This document shows, in pieces, positions 12,127-24,031 of a stretch of 64,000 bases of DNA. Under the pieces are notes generated by a model. It ran no database searches. It was not told the origin of the DNA and was given only the letters and a program-made list of their open reading frames with translations. A program made the translations under genes and the position numbers. The stretch spans positions 6,758,001 through 6,822,000 of the forward strand of contig OZ005702.1 in assembly GCA_963930775.1 (NCBI GenBank), written 5' to 3'. The DNA comes from Cliona cf. orientalis. Lineage: Eukaryota; Porifera; Demospongiae; Clionaida; Clionaidae. Within the stretch, counting starts at the first letter, position 1, and each line of letters starts with the position of its first letter.

Positions 12127-15100
12127 TTATGCCGGACCTACCCCTTTCAAGACACTGATCTCTTCTCTCAATTGTGCTATCAGGCCGTCCTTTTGAGAGA
12201 TCGTTTTCTCTAGTGATACAATCCTCAGCGATTCCTTTTTACAGGACTTTTGTTGTGCTTGCAAGTGTCCATTTGAAGGCACTGTAGTCACTGTCTCCCC
12301 TTCAGGATCCTTCCACAGTAGTACCATCTACAATGAAATTAAATTCAATAGTGATCAGCTATAAATGTGATATTTATGAAGTCAAAATCAAATTGTAGCC
12401 GGTAATTAATGATGCAAATATGATCCTGACCTGATCGTGATACACTGGTACATACATTTTCGTGATTGCTGGACGGTACGGATGGGAAGGGCTGGGAGGT
12501 CAGGGAATGGGTTGTAAATGGTTATTATAGCAGTGTTAGTCTCTAGGATTTGTCTATACGTTGATTATACGGATGGGAGGTCTGAGGCTGGATTGCGAAT
12601 GGTTAGCAGGATCAGTGTCTAGAATTTGTCTATAGAGTTGAAATAACGGCTGCCAGCAGCGACAACGGTGGTGGCTGAGTTCTTGGGCTCTTTTGTGTGG
12701 AATGTAATGGAGTGGGTTCAAATTTTGCTATACACTTTGATTTTTTCCCTGTCGATTCTTTTCCAAGTTTTGGCAGTGGCGTTTGTGTTAGGTCACATTT
12801 CAGGGGCTGATCGGGGGGGGGGGGGGGGGGGGGGGGGGCTAGCCACCCCCTTTCATCAGTTCTTTTATGCAACATAGTATAGGAGATGTCCATCATTATT
12901 AACCAGCCACCCCCCTTGCACCAGTATGGTTTACTATGGGTAGCCACCCCATCAGCTACCTTCCATGCAAATTTTCTGGATCAGCGCCTGCATTTGCATC
13001 GTAACATCATTCTCACCTTCGGAATGAATATCAGAGCGAGGAAAATGGTAGTTAGAATGAAGATTCCAAATACGCTTATTCCAGTCCCAATATTGATGTA
13101 TGTTCTCAGGGAGAATGTCACCAATGCCAAGGCCATGAGTATGATGCTGGAAATGTAGATGATTGCAGCGACAAATTTTGAGTCTTTTAATCCTTGCAAT
13201 TTCACTTTTCTTGTCTGGAATGCTAGCACTAAGCCAATGATTTGAAGAACAGCCAGATAGGCAAAGATGAGGATTTCCCAAAAGAAAGTTGGAGATGATG
13301 CTTTGAAGCACACCAGCACATAGTTCTCCTCCCTCACTCCAAGATCCTACATGGGAACACACAGCATGCAATGAAGGATCAAAAATCAATTGCCATGGAC
13401 TCATGCATTCCATATTTCAAATGGTGAGTACCCTGTAATTTATTTACGATAATATATCACTAAAAACATTTACTTTGCTCTCTGCCTTTAGAAGCAAAAT
13501 AATTATGTATGCATGATGTTGGGGAGGGGGAATTACATAATTAATTTTGATGGCTATTAAATTTTACACTTATTGTTTGTGGACTTTCTGAGTCTCGTTC
13601 CTGGGGCACACTATCCCTCAGTGGTGGAATCACAACTCCTAGAAAGAGTATGAATACATCGATTCCAGTGACGGCGAGCAGGATACCAACTAAATGCCAA
13701 TCTGTAAGTATCTACAGGATTAGAGAAATCATTGATATAATGAAGTGACCAACTATGAGAAAAGGGACCATTTGGGACTTCATGTTTGTAGTATGTAGCT
13801 TGTACTAGTATGAATAGAGTATATAATGTATATTCTGTAGGTGTATCCGCTGTATGTTGATGTCAATATGCTGATACAAGTATACTCCCTACTACATTTG
13901 TAGAAAGCAAGTTGGACATTCTCATGATAAAAAATTGATCTTGTTTCCTAACATGAAAGGTCCCTTTTCTCATAGCATGAGCAGGTCACATAATATGTAA
14001 CGTTGTGCTCATGTGAGACAGAATGACGCTTACCTTTTTATTTGGTTGTGGATTATTAAAGATATGATAGACTCGCCACATTTTCACAAACACTGTTCCA
14101 AAGGCGAGTGTATAGCCGATGTTGAAAAACCACCGCTGTAGCTGTATAGCAATAGATTTAGTACAATAATAAAGTTTCAACACTGTACGGTACTATGGCT
14201 TGCTATAATAATGTATTAGCCTACATACCACACAGCGTGCATGAATGACTGCTTCTGATCTTGTAGGTAGAAGATAGAAGCCGATTGAAATGTACATGAG
14301 TATAGCGCCAGCGATGATGAAATAGTTGAGATTTGGACTTGAAAGCCTCACCGTCCTACAGTGTGACTACAGTGTTAAAAAAGGTTAATTTATACTTATT
14401 AGTCTCACTTTCTGTTTCTGAATATAACATTGAATAGCAAGCAAGCAACGGCAAACACTATTCCAAATATCACAAGAATATCAAAAATGACGACAAGCTC
14501 CAGTTTGAAGGTGTTTATGATGCTGGTGGGTGTGCCATCAGGAGGAATGCCATCTATATATAGAAGAATGCGTAGTACTACAATCCAATTAAGACAGATT
14601 AGCTCATTTTACCAGGGTAGAGGTCTTCGTCTCTCATGTTAGATGCAAAACTGAAGGAGTAGTTATCTGAAATATCCAGTATGGCAAATCTCGTGCGCAC
14701 AATGTCCATTCCTGTGTGTGTGTATGTGTATATATCGGTACTACATGTATACATAATAATATTATGTGTGTGAGTGATTGTATAGTGTGCATGACAATCA
14801 TGCATGTGCATGCATGTGAAAATGTGGTGCATACATACTGGTACCTTTTCGTTGATATTGCAAAACTCTGACATTGGGATAGATACGAGTTCCATTCTCA
14901 TTAAATCTGACATTTCCCTAATTGTGATGCAGAGAATGTTTGTTATGCATGTTTACAATGAAAAAAATTGATCTCACTGTTAGTCCTGAGAAGTTTGTTG
15001 CTTGTAGACTCCATTGAATTAGACATCCCATCCGCTCATTACTGTATGTGAAGTTTTCCAGTGGCACCAGTGAGCCTGAAGCATTCTGGCATCTAGTTTG

Positions 15101-18100
15101 ACTGATATCTCCGTTATTGACCATAGTCATTGTACGATTCAGTGCAAAGCCCAGTGCCCACAATCCATCATAGAGTCGGATACCATGAGTAATGGTATTG
15201 TAGCCACCCTCTCTACCTCTTCTCTCATATTCAGCTTCAAATTCCACCAAAGACTGCACATTGTTATGAAGGTCTAGATAAAATCTTTGTGAGGGAGAAA
15301 TTACATTTTTTTATACAGTCCTCAAGCACACTGGTATGCAAATAACAAGCCTACCTACCCTTGAGAACTAGCGTGGCTGTATTGAGCAAACAGTCTATCA
15401 CTAGATACCGTCCAAAAATTATTTTATTGTCTATAATGTTATATGATGGCTCTCTCCCTATGAAGTTACCTTTCCAGTATCTGTTGTAACATTGTCATAA
15501 TCAGGAACGGGTCTCCATTGAAATGATAATGATCTCTCAATGAAATTTGTTAAATCTTCGTCTGTACAGTCTACTTGAATTTGTGATCGTCCATAGGTCC
15601 ACCATTTTGGTGGAAACCAATCATATGCCATGAAGACGTATCTCGGAAATGTAAAGTTTTGGCGCTGTGCCTGCATAATATTATGTGATAGTGGAGAGTT
15701 GTTCACTAAAGCAATTAACCTGGAATAATAATAAGCATATTACTTACATAGCAAATGATTCTCCTTGCAAGTCCAGAAAAAGAGTTGAGAAAGAAAACGC
15801 GATAGTCTTGACCCTGCAATTAAGTCATGCACAAACAAACACTTAGAATAATAATTATTTCAAAGCATAATTCCATATTATACTTATTGGATAGCTAAGT
15901 ACTTTCTGTTTCGAGACATAAATATCTTGGCAACCATTCATAACAGAAGCCATAATGATTAGTAACAATAATATTATTGTGATGGATATGTGAGGTGTCA
16001 GTTAAGGCCCTTACTTGCACATTACGAGCTGGCTGACTACCTGAATGCACCTCTACTCCCCAGAATGCATCACTATAATAATTCTAGACGGACTAATTCA
16101 AGGCAATTTGTTCAACACTGAGCCAGAACAACTCAGTTTCAGAGTCTTTTTTCCGGACACAATAAAGAAATGGAATTTACTCCCTGCAGAAGCTTTGGCA
16201 GTACAATCTTTACCAAGTTTCAAGAAATATATCTTGCAATATTAATTTTTGTAGTTGCCCTTTCCCTGGCTACCTACTAGAGTTAGCTTTGCTATTTATG
16301 TATGCGTCTGTATGTAATAATGCAGGAATTGTTATAGAAAAAAAATGTCAATTAATACCTTGACTAGATTTGAAGCAATGGTATACATCAATGCTTATTT
16401 TCTCACCGATTTGAATGCATACTGCAAACAGATAACTCTGTACATGACTTGCATGTATACAGTATATAGTTAACTGCTTACTGCTCCTATACATATGATA
16501 GTTGAATAACTGAAGGGCTGAGAACCAGAGTGGCGTATTATAACCCACAAATGTTGAGTTAGCCCCCCTCATCTTGAAAACATGTTTAAAATGCATTTCA
16601 TGAGCTATAGAAAATTCACATTTTTGAAACTTTGAGTGATTTGGCAGAGTAGGGTGTTTGGTTTTTAGTCCATTTTTGAGCTTTTTTACACAATTTTCCG
16701 CATTCAATTTGGGGTTAGGCCACTCTGGTTCTCGACCCTTTAGTTACTATATATCAGCTAAACTAACAGTTGAGTAACTATCAGCTAAACCTACAGTTTA
16801 GTTAACTGTTATGTAATTATAAGCTGTCTTGTAAACTGTTAGTTTAGGAAACTGTCACTGGACCAAAATTGAGATTTCCTACATGTTCTGTTTTCCAAAA
16901 TGTGATATTTCCTCACATTAACTACACATAACTAGCAGAGGATAGGGCGATATTTCATGCAAATGAGTGAAATGTGTAGAAAATCTTACCCTATCCTACA
17001 GATTTCCTGCATGTAGTAAATTTAAACTTTTTGTATAGTGTATCATGTACAGATTTAGCCGCTTCCTGCTTAACTGTTTGTTTGCAGTGTAGCTAATATG
17101 GATGGGACACCAAATTATGGTAACCAACTTCAAATTCTACTAGCTATATTATTATAGAGCACCACAGACTTGGTATGTCTACAATAATTATTATCATGAG
17201 TATCTATGTCGATAGACTACCTGTGTGTATATACTAGAGCACCACATGTCCAACAAACTGTATGTACTATGATCATAGTTGTACTATGTGTACCTGAGAT
17301 GATTCCACCCGTTCTGACTACTGTGACTGAAACGTAGTTAGGATTTAGGTAATCTAGGAGTGGGTGGTACCTTAGACGACTTCCACCCGCAGAGAGTGGG
17401 TAAAAATCATCAAACTTAAAGGGTACTATTTGGTATTGTGGCTATGGTTTCGTGCCTTCAGTGTGTAGTTTTTTTCAATATTATTTGACTATGGATTCTC
17501 TAGGCTACTGGAGAATGCATATCATGGTCTTATGTTATAGTAACATTAGATACTGTTATGTACTATTGTACCATAATAATTATGGCTGTGAAACTATAAA
17601 CTATCGTGGTTATCTTACAAACAAGTCTCTTATAGCACCGACTGGATCTTCTGTTGTCTTGAATGTGCGGCTCACAACAGTAATGCCAGCTGGTTCCAGT
17701 TCACTTCGGAATGTAGACTCAGCCTGTAGAATCATAAAATTTAAGCCTTTGGTAACTATGCACAGCTATTCATGTCTGAATTCTATTGATAGCAACATGC
17801 ATCGACAATCTCAATAATAATTATTATTATGATAATACTATACTAATGCATTTACCACAGTGAAGAGGCTCTCATCCTGTGTTAACAGGGCAACCCTTCT
17901 CCATCCAAAGTGATCCAGTGTAGAGCGCAGGGCAGGGGCTGCAATTGGCAGATTGTTCCTGAAGTATCTTCGAAATCTTGACCTGTCACTTAAAGCAGCC
18001 AGCGTTGATGCGTAGGATATCTATAGAATCACATTAAGGGACATGTCTAAAGATTGTTGAAACTCTGCAACGAGACATACCAGTAGTTGGCTACTCGTGA

Positions 18101-19248
18101 TATTAGGATAAACAGAGTACTAGAAAGTGAGGCTTGTGAGCCAATTCTTACTCAATATGTACAGAACTGGTTGGCAAATAGTAATGAGAAAGGAAGCTAA
18201 TTTGAATGCAAAGGAGTAGCTAACAGACATGTAACTACATACTCATGCTGCCCTGTCTAACATTACACGATTATTTGCGTATAATTGTAGGGTCAAGAAC
18301 CAGAGTGGCCTAACCCCAAATTGAATGGGGGAAATTGTCTAAAAAGCTCAAAAGTGGACTAAAAACCAAACACTCTTCTCCACCAAATCACTCAAATTTT
18401 CAAAAATATGAATTTTCTGTTGTTCATGAAATGCATTTTAAACATGCTTTCAAGATTAGCTGGGGGGCTAACTCAACATTTGTGGGTTAGGCCACTTTGG
18501 TTCTGAGCCCTTCAATTATAATAGTCTGCTGAGAAGAATAATTACACTGCCTATAATTATTATACATGCAGCTGGCAGGTTAGTGGCATGGACTGGAGAG
18601 GCTTCATTGGTTTAGATGGTATTGTAGTGGTTGCACTAGTGTGTTTTGTCTACTTGGCAACCATTGAAAATGATGAAACCCACCAATCCTTCTACTGGCC
18701 ATGGGTCAATGTCTAGCTCTGCTGTCATCAGCAGTTTTCTGCTTTTGAAGTGGCCGTGGATAATGAGTTGAAAATTGAATGCATCATATAAGTTACAGGA
18801 AGGGGAATCACAAATAATTTGACCAACTACACAATGATATTCGATCTATTTTAAGACAATGCTGGTCAAGTGTGAATGTAACTAGATAGGTAATTTTGCT
18901 ATTGAAAAACTCTATTACTGAAAGTATAATGTACCCTACTCTAAGTTTGAATGTCATCTGTATGCATATATTATACTATGTATGGTACATGTAGCTCTCT
19001 ATAATCCAGTATAGCCATGGAATTCTAGATCAATGGCAATTATTATGGAAAGAAGTCCCTCATACCTTACTAAGGATTCAATCATGAGTCGAGTATAGAT
19101 CACACACAAGGAGTGCTACTATGTCAACTATAGTGCTGATAGCAGACATTCCATTGCCAATTATCAAGTGTATGTTGTAGTTGATGGCAGCTGATCAGGA
19201 ACAACCCACACCTACCCAACTACCTGCCCACACACACATATCACATTC

Positions 19249-19309
<61 letters not shown>

Positions 19310-20779
19310 CATACTGTCAGATAACTATTTTGTTGGCAGTTGACCTCTGTTCATCATTAGCCTACTTTATGATGACCCACCCCCCTTCCCATAGCCAGCT
19401 AGCCAGCAAATAAACTTTGGTTGCTAGGCAACTACCAATAGACAATAGTATAGAGTTTCAATATAAATGGTTCATGCTACTGTGTAGTATTATAGAACAT
19501 TTTGAATGGCTCTTTCATTGCTGGGAAATGCAATGAGCTCTCTTCCCATACTACGGCTAATTGTCTGTAGATCAATGAAAACTTTATACCCTAATTACCT
19601 GAGAAATATTCCATCGGTGACTGATCTCTGCAACTGGCTCGGTAGCTGGTGAGCATCCACAACCCACTACAGCTAATTTCACCGGACCTGACTGAATTCC
19701 ATCAAAGAATGCATCCAATGATCGACCACGATTGCACTGCAGAATAATCAATACACTATTATTATGCAATGGTGAACACTAATAGGTAATCATCAAATAT
19801 AAGAGCCAGATTACATGCTCACAACTTCGGCTCTATCAGATTTAATGCACATGAACATTTTTTGGCATGCAACAGTTTGTGGTGTTCATTACGTATCTAT
19901 GATACTGGGGAATCAACCCCTGTCATGATTGTCCATAACAATATCAATTGTGGGCACTACATTCGGTCCAAGTACAGCTTAATACGCTTTTGAAGTTGAA
20001 GGTACTTCCATTTAGATCACCATGAGTATAGTAAATAATGCTGATGCGTGCATGTGTGTACGACATTGCATGATATTTTTAACAGAGAAGGGCTGATGCG
20101 CTCATGATAGTCACAACACTAGGCACATGTAAGGTCACACCTTCCTAGCAGTATAACAATTGAACAGTGTTACACAATGTCCTGTAGATTTACTTAATAT
20201 TCAATAGATATCAGTGTACCATAATGGCACTGAGGGCTCACTGAAGCTAATGCTTAGTCTATCAAGCTAGACTTCCTTACGTACTATGACATTGTATGGT
20301 AGCCACTAGCAATAATAAAAATAATATTATTATGACTAGGAGGGGTCTGTAGCTTGACAGATGTTTATATAATGCATGCACAGTCGCCTGAGATTGAAGG
20401 GTATGACTACGCTACACCTATAGCTGAGTTTACATTTTAATATGACATTGTTTATAAAATTATTATCAGATTCTAGATTAGGCCAGCGGCCCTATTGCAA
20501 AGAACTAGTACTTGTATGCAGAAATAACAAATTATAAATACTTAAACTGACCTGGGAGTCTCTCACTCGATCATAGGTCAGCCTGTAACCTGGCAATATC
20601 CCAGCGTTGTTGATGTCTTCCAGTGCTATTTCAGCAGCTGGTATGACTCCAGATGAGTTGAAACCAGACTGACCAAATGAGACAACGAATAAAATATTGA
20701 GTTCTTCCACCTCTTCAGAAGTTTGAAAAAGAGCAAGTGAGCAGAGACAGAACAGCACTGCTGTTTGGATTGGCCTCAT
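12127..20779 (-). CDS. GABA-B-type class C GPCR, paralogue 2
   Basis: Fifteen exons: 20552..20779, 19599..19736, 17856..18020, 17619..17723, 15748..15813, 15470..15670, 14978..15253, 14845..14917, 14613..14711, 14409..14553, 14229..14355, 14034..14141, 13568..13711, 13017..13346, 12127..12327; about 801 residues. All 13 internal exons have exactly the lengths of paralogue 1; only first and last differ. Start ATG at 20779 opens a signal peptide (MRPIQTAVLFCLCSLALF). Domains as in paralogue 1: Venus-flytrap (GVIPAAEIALEDIN, YDGLWALGFALN), seven spans, and C-terminal coiled coil (RIVSLEKTISQKDGLIAQL). The position of GABBR1 Glu465 is His and that of Tyr366 is Phe. Introns are longer here, swollen by two copies of one MITE, a LINE fragment and a CA repeat. 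The first intron (19737-20551) shows nothing else. Same-strand neighbours suggest a tandem duplication, and the coiled coils a possible heterodimer. Confidence 0.92.
12813..12838. repeat. Poly-G run, 26 bp
   Basis: Homopolymer in the last intron of GABA-B-like gene 2, flanked by CACCCCC blocks downstream. It could form a G-quadruplex or be length-variable. Confidence 0.9.
16045..16245 (+). pseudogene. LINE fragment: C-terminal tail of a reverse transcriptase ORF
   Basis: The frame ends with SFRVFFPDTIKKWNLLP...SLPSFKKYI and a stop. This is the pattern ('FFPR.I..WN.LP......S..SFK') that closes ORF2 of many non-LTR retrotransposons, and it matches the tail of the element at 24032-25457. Only about 65 codons remain. 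It sits in an intron of GABA-B-like gene 2 in the opposite orientation to that gene. Confidence 0.65.
16513..16740 (+). repeat. MITE family 2, copy A
   Basis: About 230 bp with inverted ends: AAGGGCTGAGAACCAGAGTG at the left and the near complement CACTCTGGTTCTCGACCCTT at the right. It lies in the intron between exons 4 and 5 of GABA-B-like gene 2. The body matches copy B at 18288-18512 in the opposite orientation. Confidence 0.85.
18288..18512 (-). repeat. MITE family 2, copy B (inverted relative to copy A)
   Basis: Begins TAGGGTCAAGAACCAGAGTG and ends GCCACTTTGGTTCTGAGCCC. Its interior is the reverse complement of copy A with scattered differences. It lies in the intron between exons 2 and 3 of GABA-B-like gene 2. 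Confidence 0.85.
19251..19307. repeat. (CA)n microsatellite
   Basis: Perfect CA dinucleotide array of about 57 bp in an intron of GABA-B-like gene 2, preceded by a shorter interrupted CA stretch. Confidence 0.95.
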
Positions 20780-21101
20780 GATAATTCAAAGTTCACTAGA
20801 AAAAGTATTATCACAAATTCACGGTGAACTTGTAACTCGTTAGTACTACTTCATAGATTTGTGCTTACACTGTGAGGATCTCAGCACTACCAAGTTCTCG
20901 AGTCAGCTGAAATGACTCATGCAAGTACTTCCTCTCGCCAGCGACACATTACCGCATTTGTAGTCATCCAACCGCAACACCACCCACGCATGTTTGTATC
21001 GATGACTTCCGGCCGATCGATCTGTTCTGTGGCCAAGCATAACATAGACCTGAGTTCAGGCCAGCCCACTTATCTGCTAGCGCTGTTGCAGCAATTTTTC
21101 C

Positions 21102-21129
21102 GGGGGGGGGGGGGGGGGGGGGGGGGGGG
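21102..21129. repeat. Poly-G run, 28 bp (unit 1)
   Basis: Follows GCAATTTTTCC and precedes TGGCTGCAC, the same context as the run at 23700-23716 in duplication unit 2. The run therefore existed before the duplication and has since changed length. Confidence 0.9.
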
Positions 21130-21783
21130 TGGCTGCACGAATTAAACAGTATCACGTGTCCTAATCACGTATACGTACGTATGCACGTGGCAAGCAGTGA
21201 TCCAGTGTCACTGGCCAGGAAGGTGATATGCCAGGATGATCATCACAACTAGTACTGGGGCTTAGCACTTACTGTTAATTATTACACCTTTGTGGCATGG
21301 AATTTCTATCACTGTAAGTGGCATCATAATTCTGCCTGGGATCCTCTATGAGTTTATTTATAGGAACCACACAATTTCATGCACTCAGTAACAACATTCT
21401 ATGATTTGCAATAGATGTGAGCCAGTAATACTAAAACGTTAAATGCTCGGTATACATGATTATTATTATTATTTCGACTATATATATATATATAGGTGAC
21501 CCGTCACCGTGCTTGGCTGCGCCATGCCAGTTACTGGAGAATCTACTTGAAAGCCTTGTCATCATAGCTACAGCTACAGCTACTGCAACTGAGAATGATA
21601 TCACTTAATGGTAAGAAATGCTTTAATCAATGTATGCAATAGAATGTTATTCAACATGGGTGAGGAATGGAATGATATATAGCATTGCGTGTAGAGTATG
21701 GTAACTGTAATCATGATCATATATAGTGTAATAATAATTATAGATTGGTCTAGCTAGCAGTTGTCAAGTTATTTCATATTGGA

Positions 21784-23064
21784 TTAGTTAGGAGGTCTAT
21801 CCAGCGATATAGAGGCCTCACAAGAGGTATTGGCGACCATGTATGCTGATAGATATGTAGACTGACTGCGTCCATATGGGCAGCATGGATTGGAAGGGTC
21901 ACTGGGGATATTCACCATGATAGTACCTTCTTCGCACATCTTCACAACATCTCCGATATGAGTGCTCGTGCGTCCATAGCTTCCAGGGCTCGAAACAAGG
22001 GAAGAATATGATCGAAGAATGACTGTGTCTGACTCATGTGCATAGTTGCAGTTCTTGTTAATAATGAGTTCGTGCCGGACATATTTTAAGGCATCGGTTG
22101 TGGTAGTTCTCTCAGATTGGAAGAAGACATGGCTTGAGACTTGATAGTAGCCACAGGTAGGGACGGTAAGCTTCCTGGTTTTGTGGCTAAAGAACATTCC
22201 ACCATCGACGAATGCTCCACTCCTATTAGCACACACCCAAGAAGACTGATAGCCAGAAACTGTAAGGGAATATGAAATACAAATGTTGAGTTTGTCACTG
22301 TGATATTACATAATTCCTAATGAGATACATGGGATTGCTATATAGCTATGTTTGATCACTCAGTGACACGCACCTCGGGGAATATTTTGGCTCCCTGGCT
22401 CATCTTTGGTCCATTTGAACCCCCGTCCAGCAATACGAGCAGCTGGGTATGTCTGCAGAATTAAAGATTAATATCAAAATCTTGAAAGCTTCACATAAAT
22501 AAAACTATTAGTTTTGTGTTAGTGCTTGCTCACCTTGTTTGACATTTCAGAATAACAGCCTTGGAGTGGCACATCTATAAATATCAGAAATGAGAATTTA
22601 ATGAAACTGTAGTGTTCATGCTATTTGGGTAGCTGTGCATTACCATTGATAATTTGCCTTTTAGCAACAACAGTCTTCGGTGCAGCTTCCTGTAATAATA
22701 CAATACAAATAGCATGAGTTTGCAGATGAAGTGAGCAAAAGCCTGTGAGATATTAGCTAATGAATTTCATGCGGAGTCTTACATTCATAAATTGCTGATC
22801 ACTCTCCTCCATATTGAATTCAGCTGGGTCGCCAAGATGCTTTCTATCATATTCGGATGTTTGTGTGTGAACCTTCAGAGTTAATAGTCCAACAGCAATA
22901 GCTACTACTGCACAAATTGCAATGATTGCCAGTATCCCAGCAAGAATAATAATCACTTTGTATCTTCTTGGTATAGTGGAGGATGTATCGAGATTGGACT
23001 TTATCGTTCTGCCAGCCTCTAGATTGCTAGCGGAATTGGTGTTTTGAGCTGTCTGCTTATTCAT
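21784..23064 (-). CDS. TNF-superfamily-like type II membrane ligand, copy 1
   Basis: Exons 22783..23064, 22644..22689, 22534..22574, 22374..22452 and 21784..22259 join in frame to about 307 residues. There is no signal peptide. A cytoplasmic N-terminus of about 35 residues is followed by one membrane anchor (VIIILAGILAIIAICAVVAI), a stalk, and a C-terminal TNF homology domain. Diagnostic strands: YPAARIAGRGFKW (TNF family 'PAAHL.G....L.W'), CGYYQVSSHVFFQ (GLYFVYSQVYF), YVRHELIINKN, STHIGDVVKM and STYLSAYMV at the end ('TFFGLYKL'-type last strand). Ligands of this family trimerise and bind Cys-rich receptors. A conserved VAKRQ in the 46-nt second exon may be a convertase site. The ectodomain is unusually Cys-rich (eight Cys). 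About 310 residues is normal for the family. The nearly identical copy is at 25779. Confidence 0.88.
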
Positions 23065-23583
23065 GTCTATTTTAAATATGAAGATTGTGTTCTTGTTAGA
23101 TGCTTTAGATTATTAATTTTCTTGTTCATGTCAATTTTAAATTGAGTGGCACCTTTTATAGCTTTTGACTTCTTGGCCGTGAAAATAACCTACATTAGAT
23201 TTGATTAGGCAGGGGCTCTAACTTGAATGAGCATAGAGCATCCCCTTTGGTTTCACTTGTTTTTCTCATGAACAAAGTGGATCAAACAAGGATGTTTACT
23301 AACTATAGGTGCAGTTTCTAAATAGTGAGTGAAAGGATGTTATATATCCCTTATACTTATCACATTGGCTATTGTTCCCACTGATAGCTAAGTGGTAGAT
23401 GTCAACAAGAAAAACATATACAATTATGCTGGCTCTATGTAGTTAGACACTTTCAGTTATGGTTATATTTTTGGACTGGATATCTACCATTAGGCCGAAT
23501 GAATTACGTATTGTGATCCAAAGCAACTCGGGTAATCTTCAGTGATCAGATTATCACAGATATCTGTTAGCATTGTCACTAAA
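23065..23583. other. 5' flank of TNF-like gene 1
   Basis: About 520 bp, nearly identical to 27073-27592 upstream of copy 2, including CATCCCCTTTGGTTTCACTTG. The promoter was duplicated together with the gene, so similar expression is likely. No exon is seen. Confidence 0.5.
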
Positions 23584-23699
23584 TATCCAACCGCAACACC
23601 ACCCACGCATGTTTGTATCGATGACTTACGGCCGATTGATCTGTCTAAGCAAGGAGTGGCCAAGCAAACTTGCTTATCTGCTGTTACAGCAATTTTTCC

Positions 23700-23716
23700 G
23701 GGGGGGGGGGGGGGGG
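23700..23716. repeat. Poly-G run, 17 bp (unit 2)
   Basis: Counterpart of the 28-bp run at 21102 in unit 1, here shorter, in the same flanks. Confidence 0.9.
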
Positions 23717-24031
23717 AGTGGCTGCACCAATTAAACCGTATCACGTGTCCTATAACGCCCATGGTGGTAGCTACAGCAAGCAATGATGCCAGGCTCAGCG
23801 ACTGTCTCTGAATGCCGGGAAGGTGATATGCCAGGATGATCATCACAACTGGGGCTTACCCCTATTTGTTAATTATTACACCTTTGTGGCATAAAATTTC
23901 TATCACTGTAAGTGGCATCATAATTCTGCCTGGGATCCTCTATGAGTTTATTTATAGAAACCACACAATTTCATGCACTCAGTAACAACATTCTATGATT
24001 TGCAATAGGTGTGAGCCAGTAATATTAAAAC

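Larger units (their letters stand above)
20967..23583. repeat. Tandem duplication, unit 1 (carries TNF-like gene 1)
   Basis: The segment starting at TCCAACCGCAACACCACCC and ending at CATTGTCACTAAA is repeated nearly verbatim at 23585-27592. The match covers the poly-G block, the 3' flank, all exons and introns of the TNF-like gene and about 0.5 kb of its 5' flank. Confidence 0.9.

Noticed and set aside
12630-12947. 105-codon proline-rich frame and opposite frame
   Set aside because: Created by the poly-G/poly-C run in an intron; low complexity only.
17452-17817. 121-codon plus-strand frame
   Set aside because: It runs antisense across exon 4 of GABA-B-like gene 2 (17619..17723); openness is inherited from the conserved exon and the rest has no protein-like features.
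19251-19307. Possible CRISPR-like array
   Set aside because: It is a simple CA repeat; no spaced direct repeats of CRISPR type exist in the window, and the DNA is eukaryotic.
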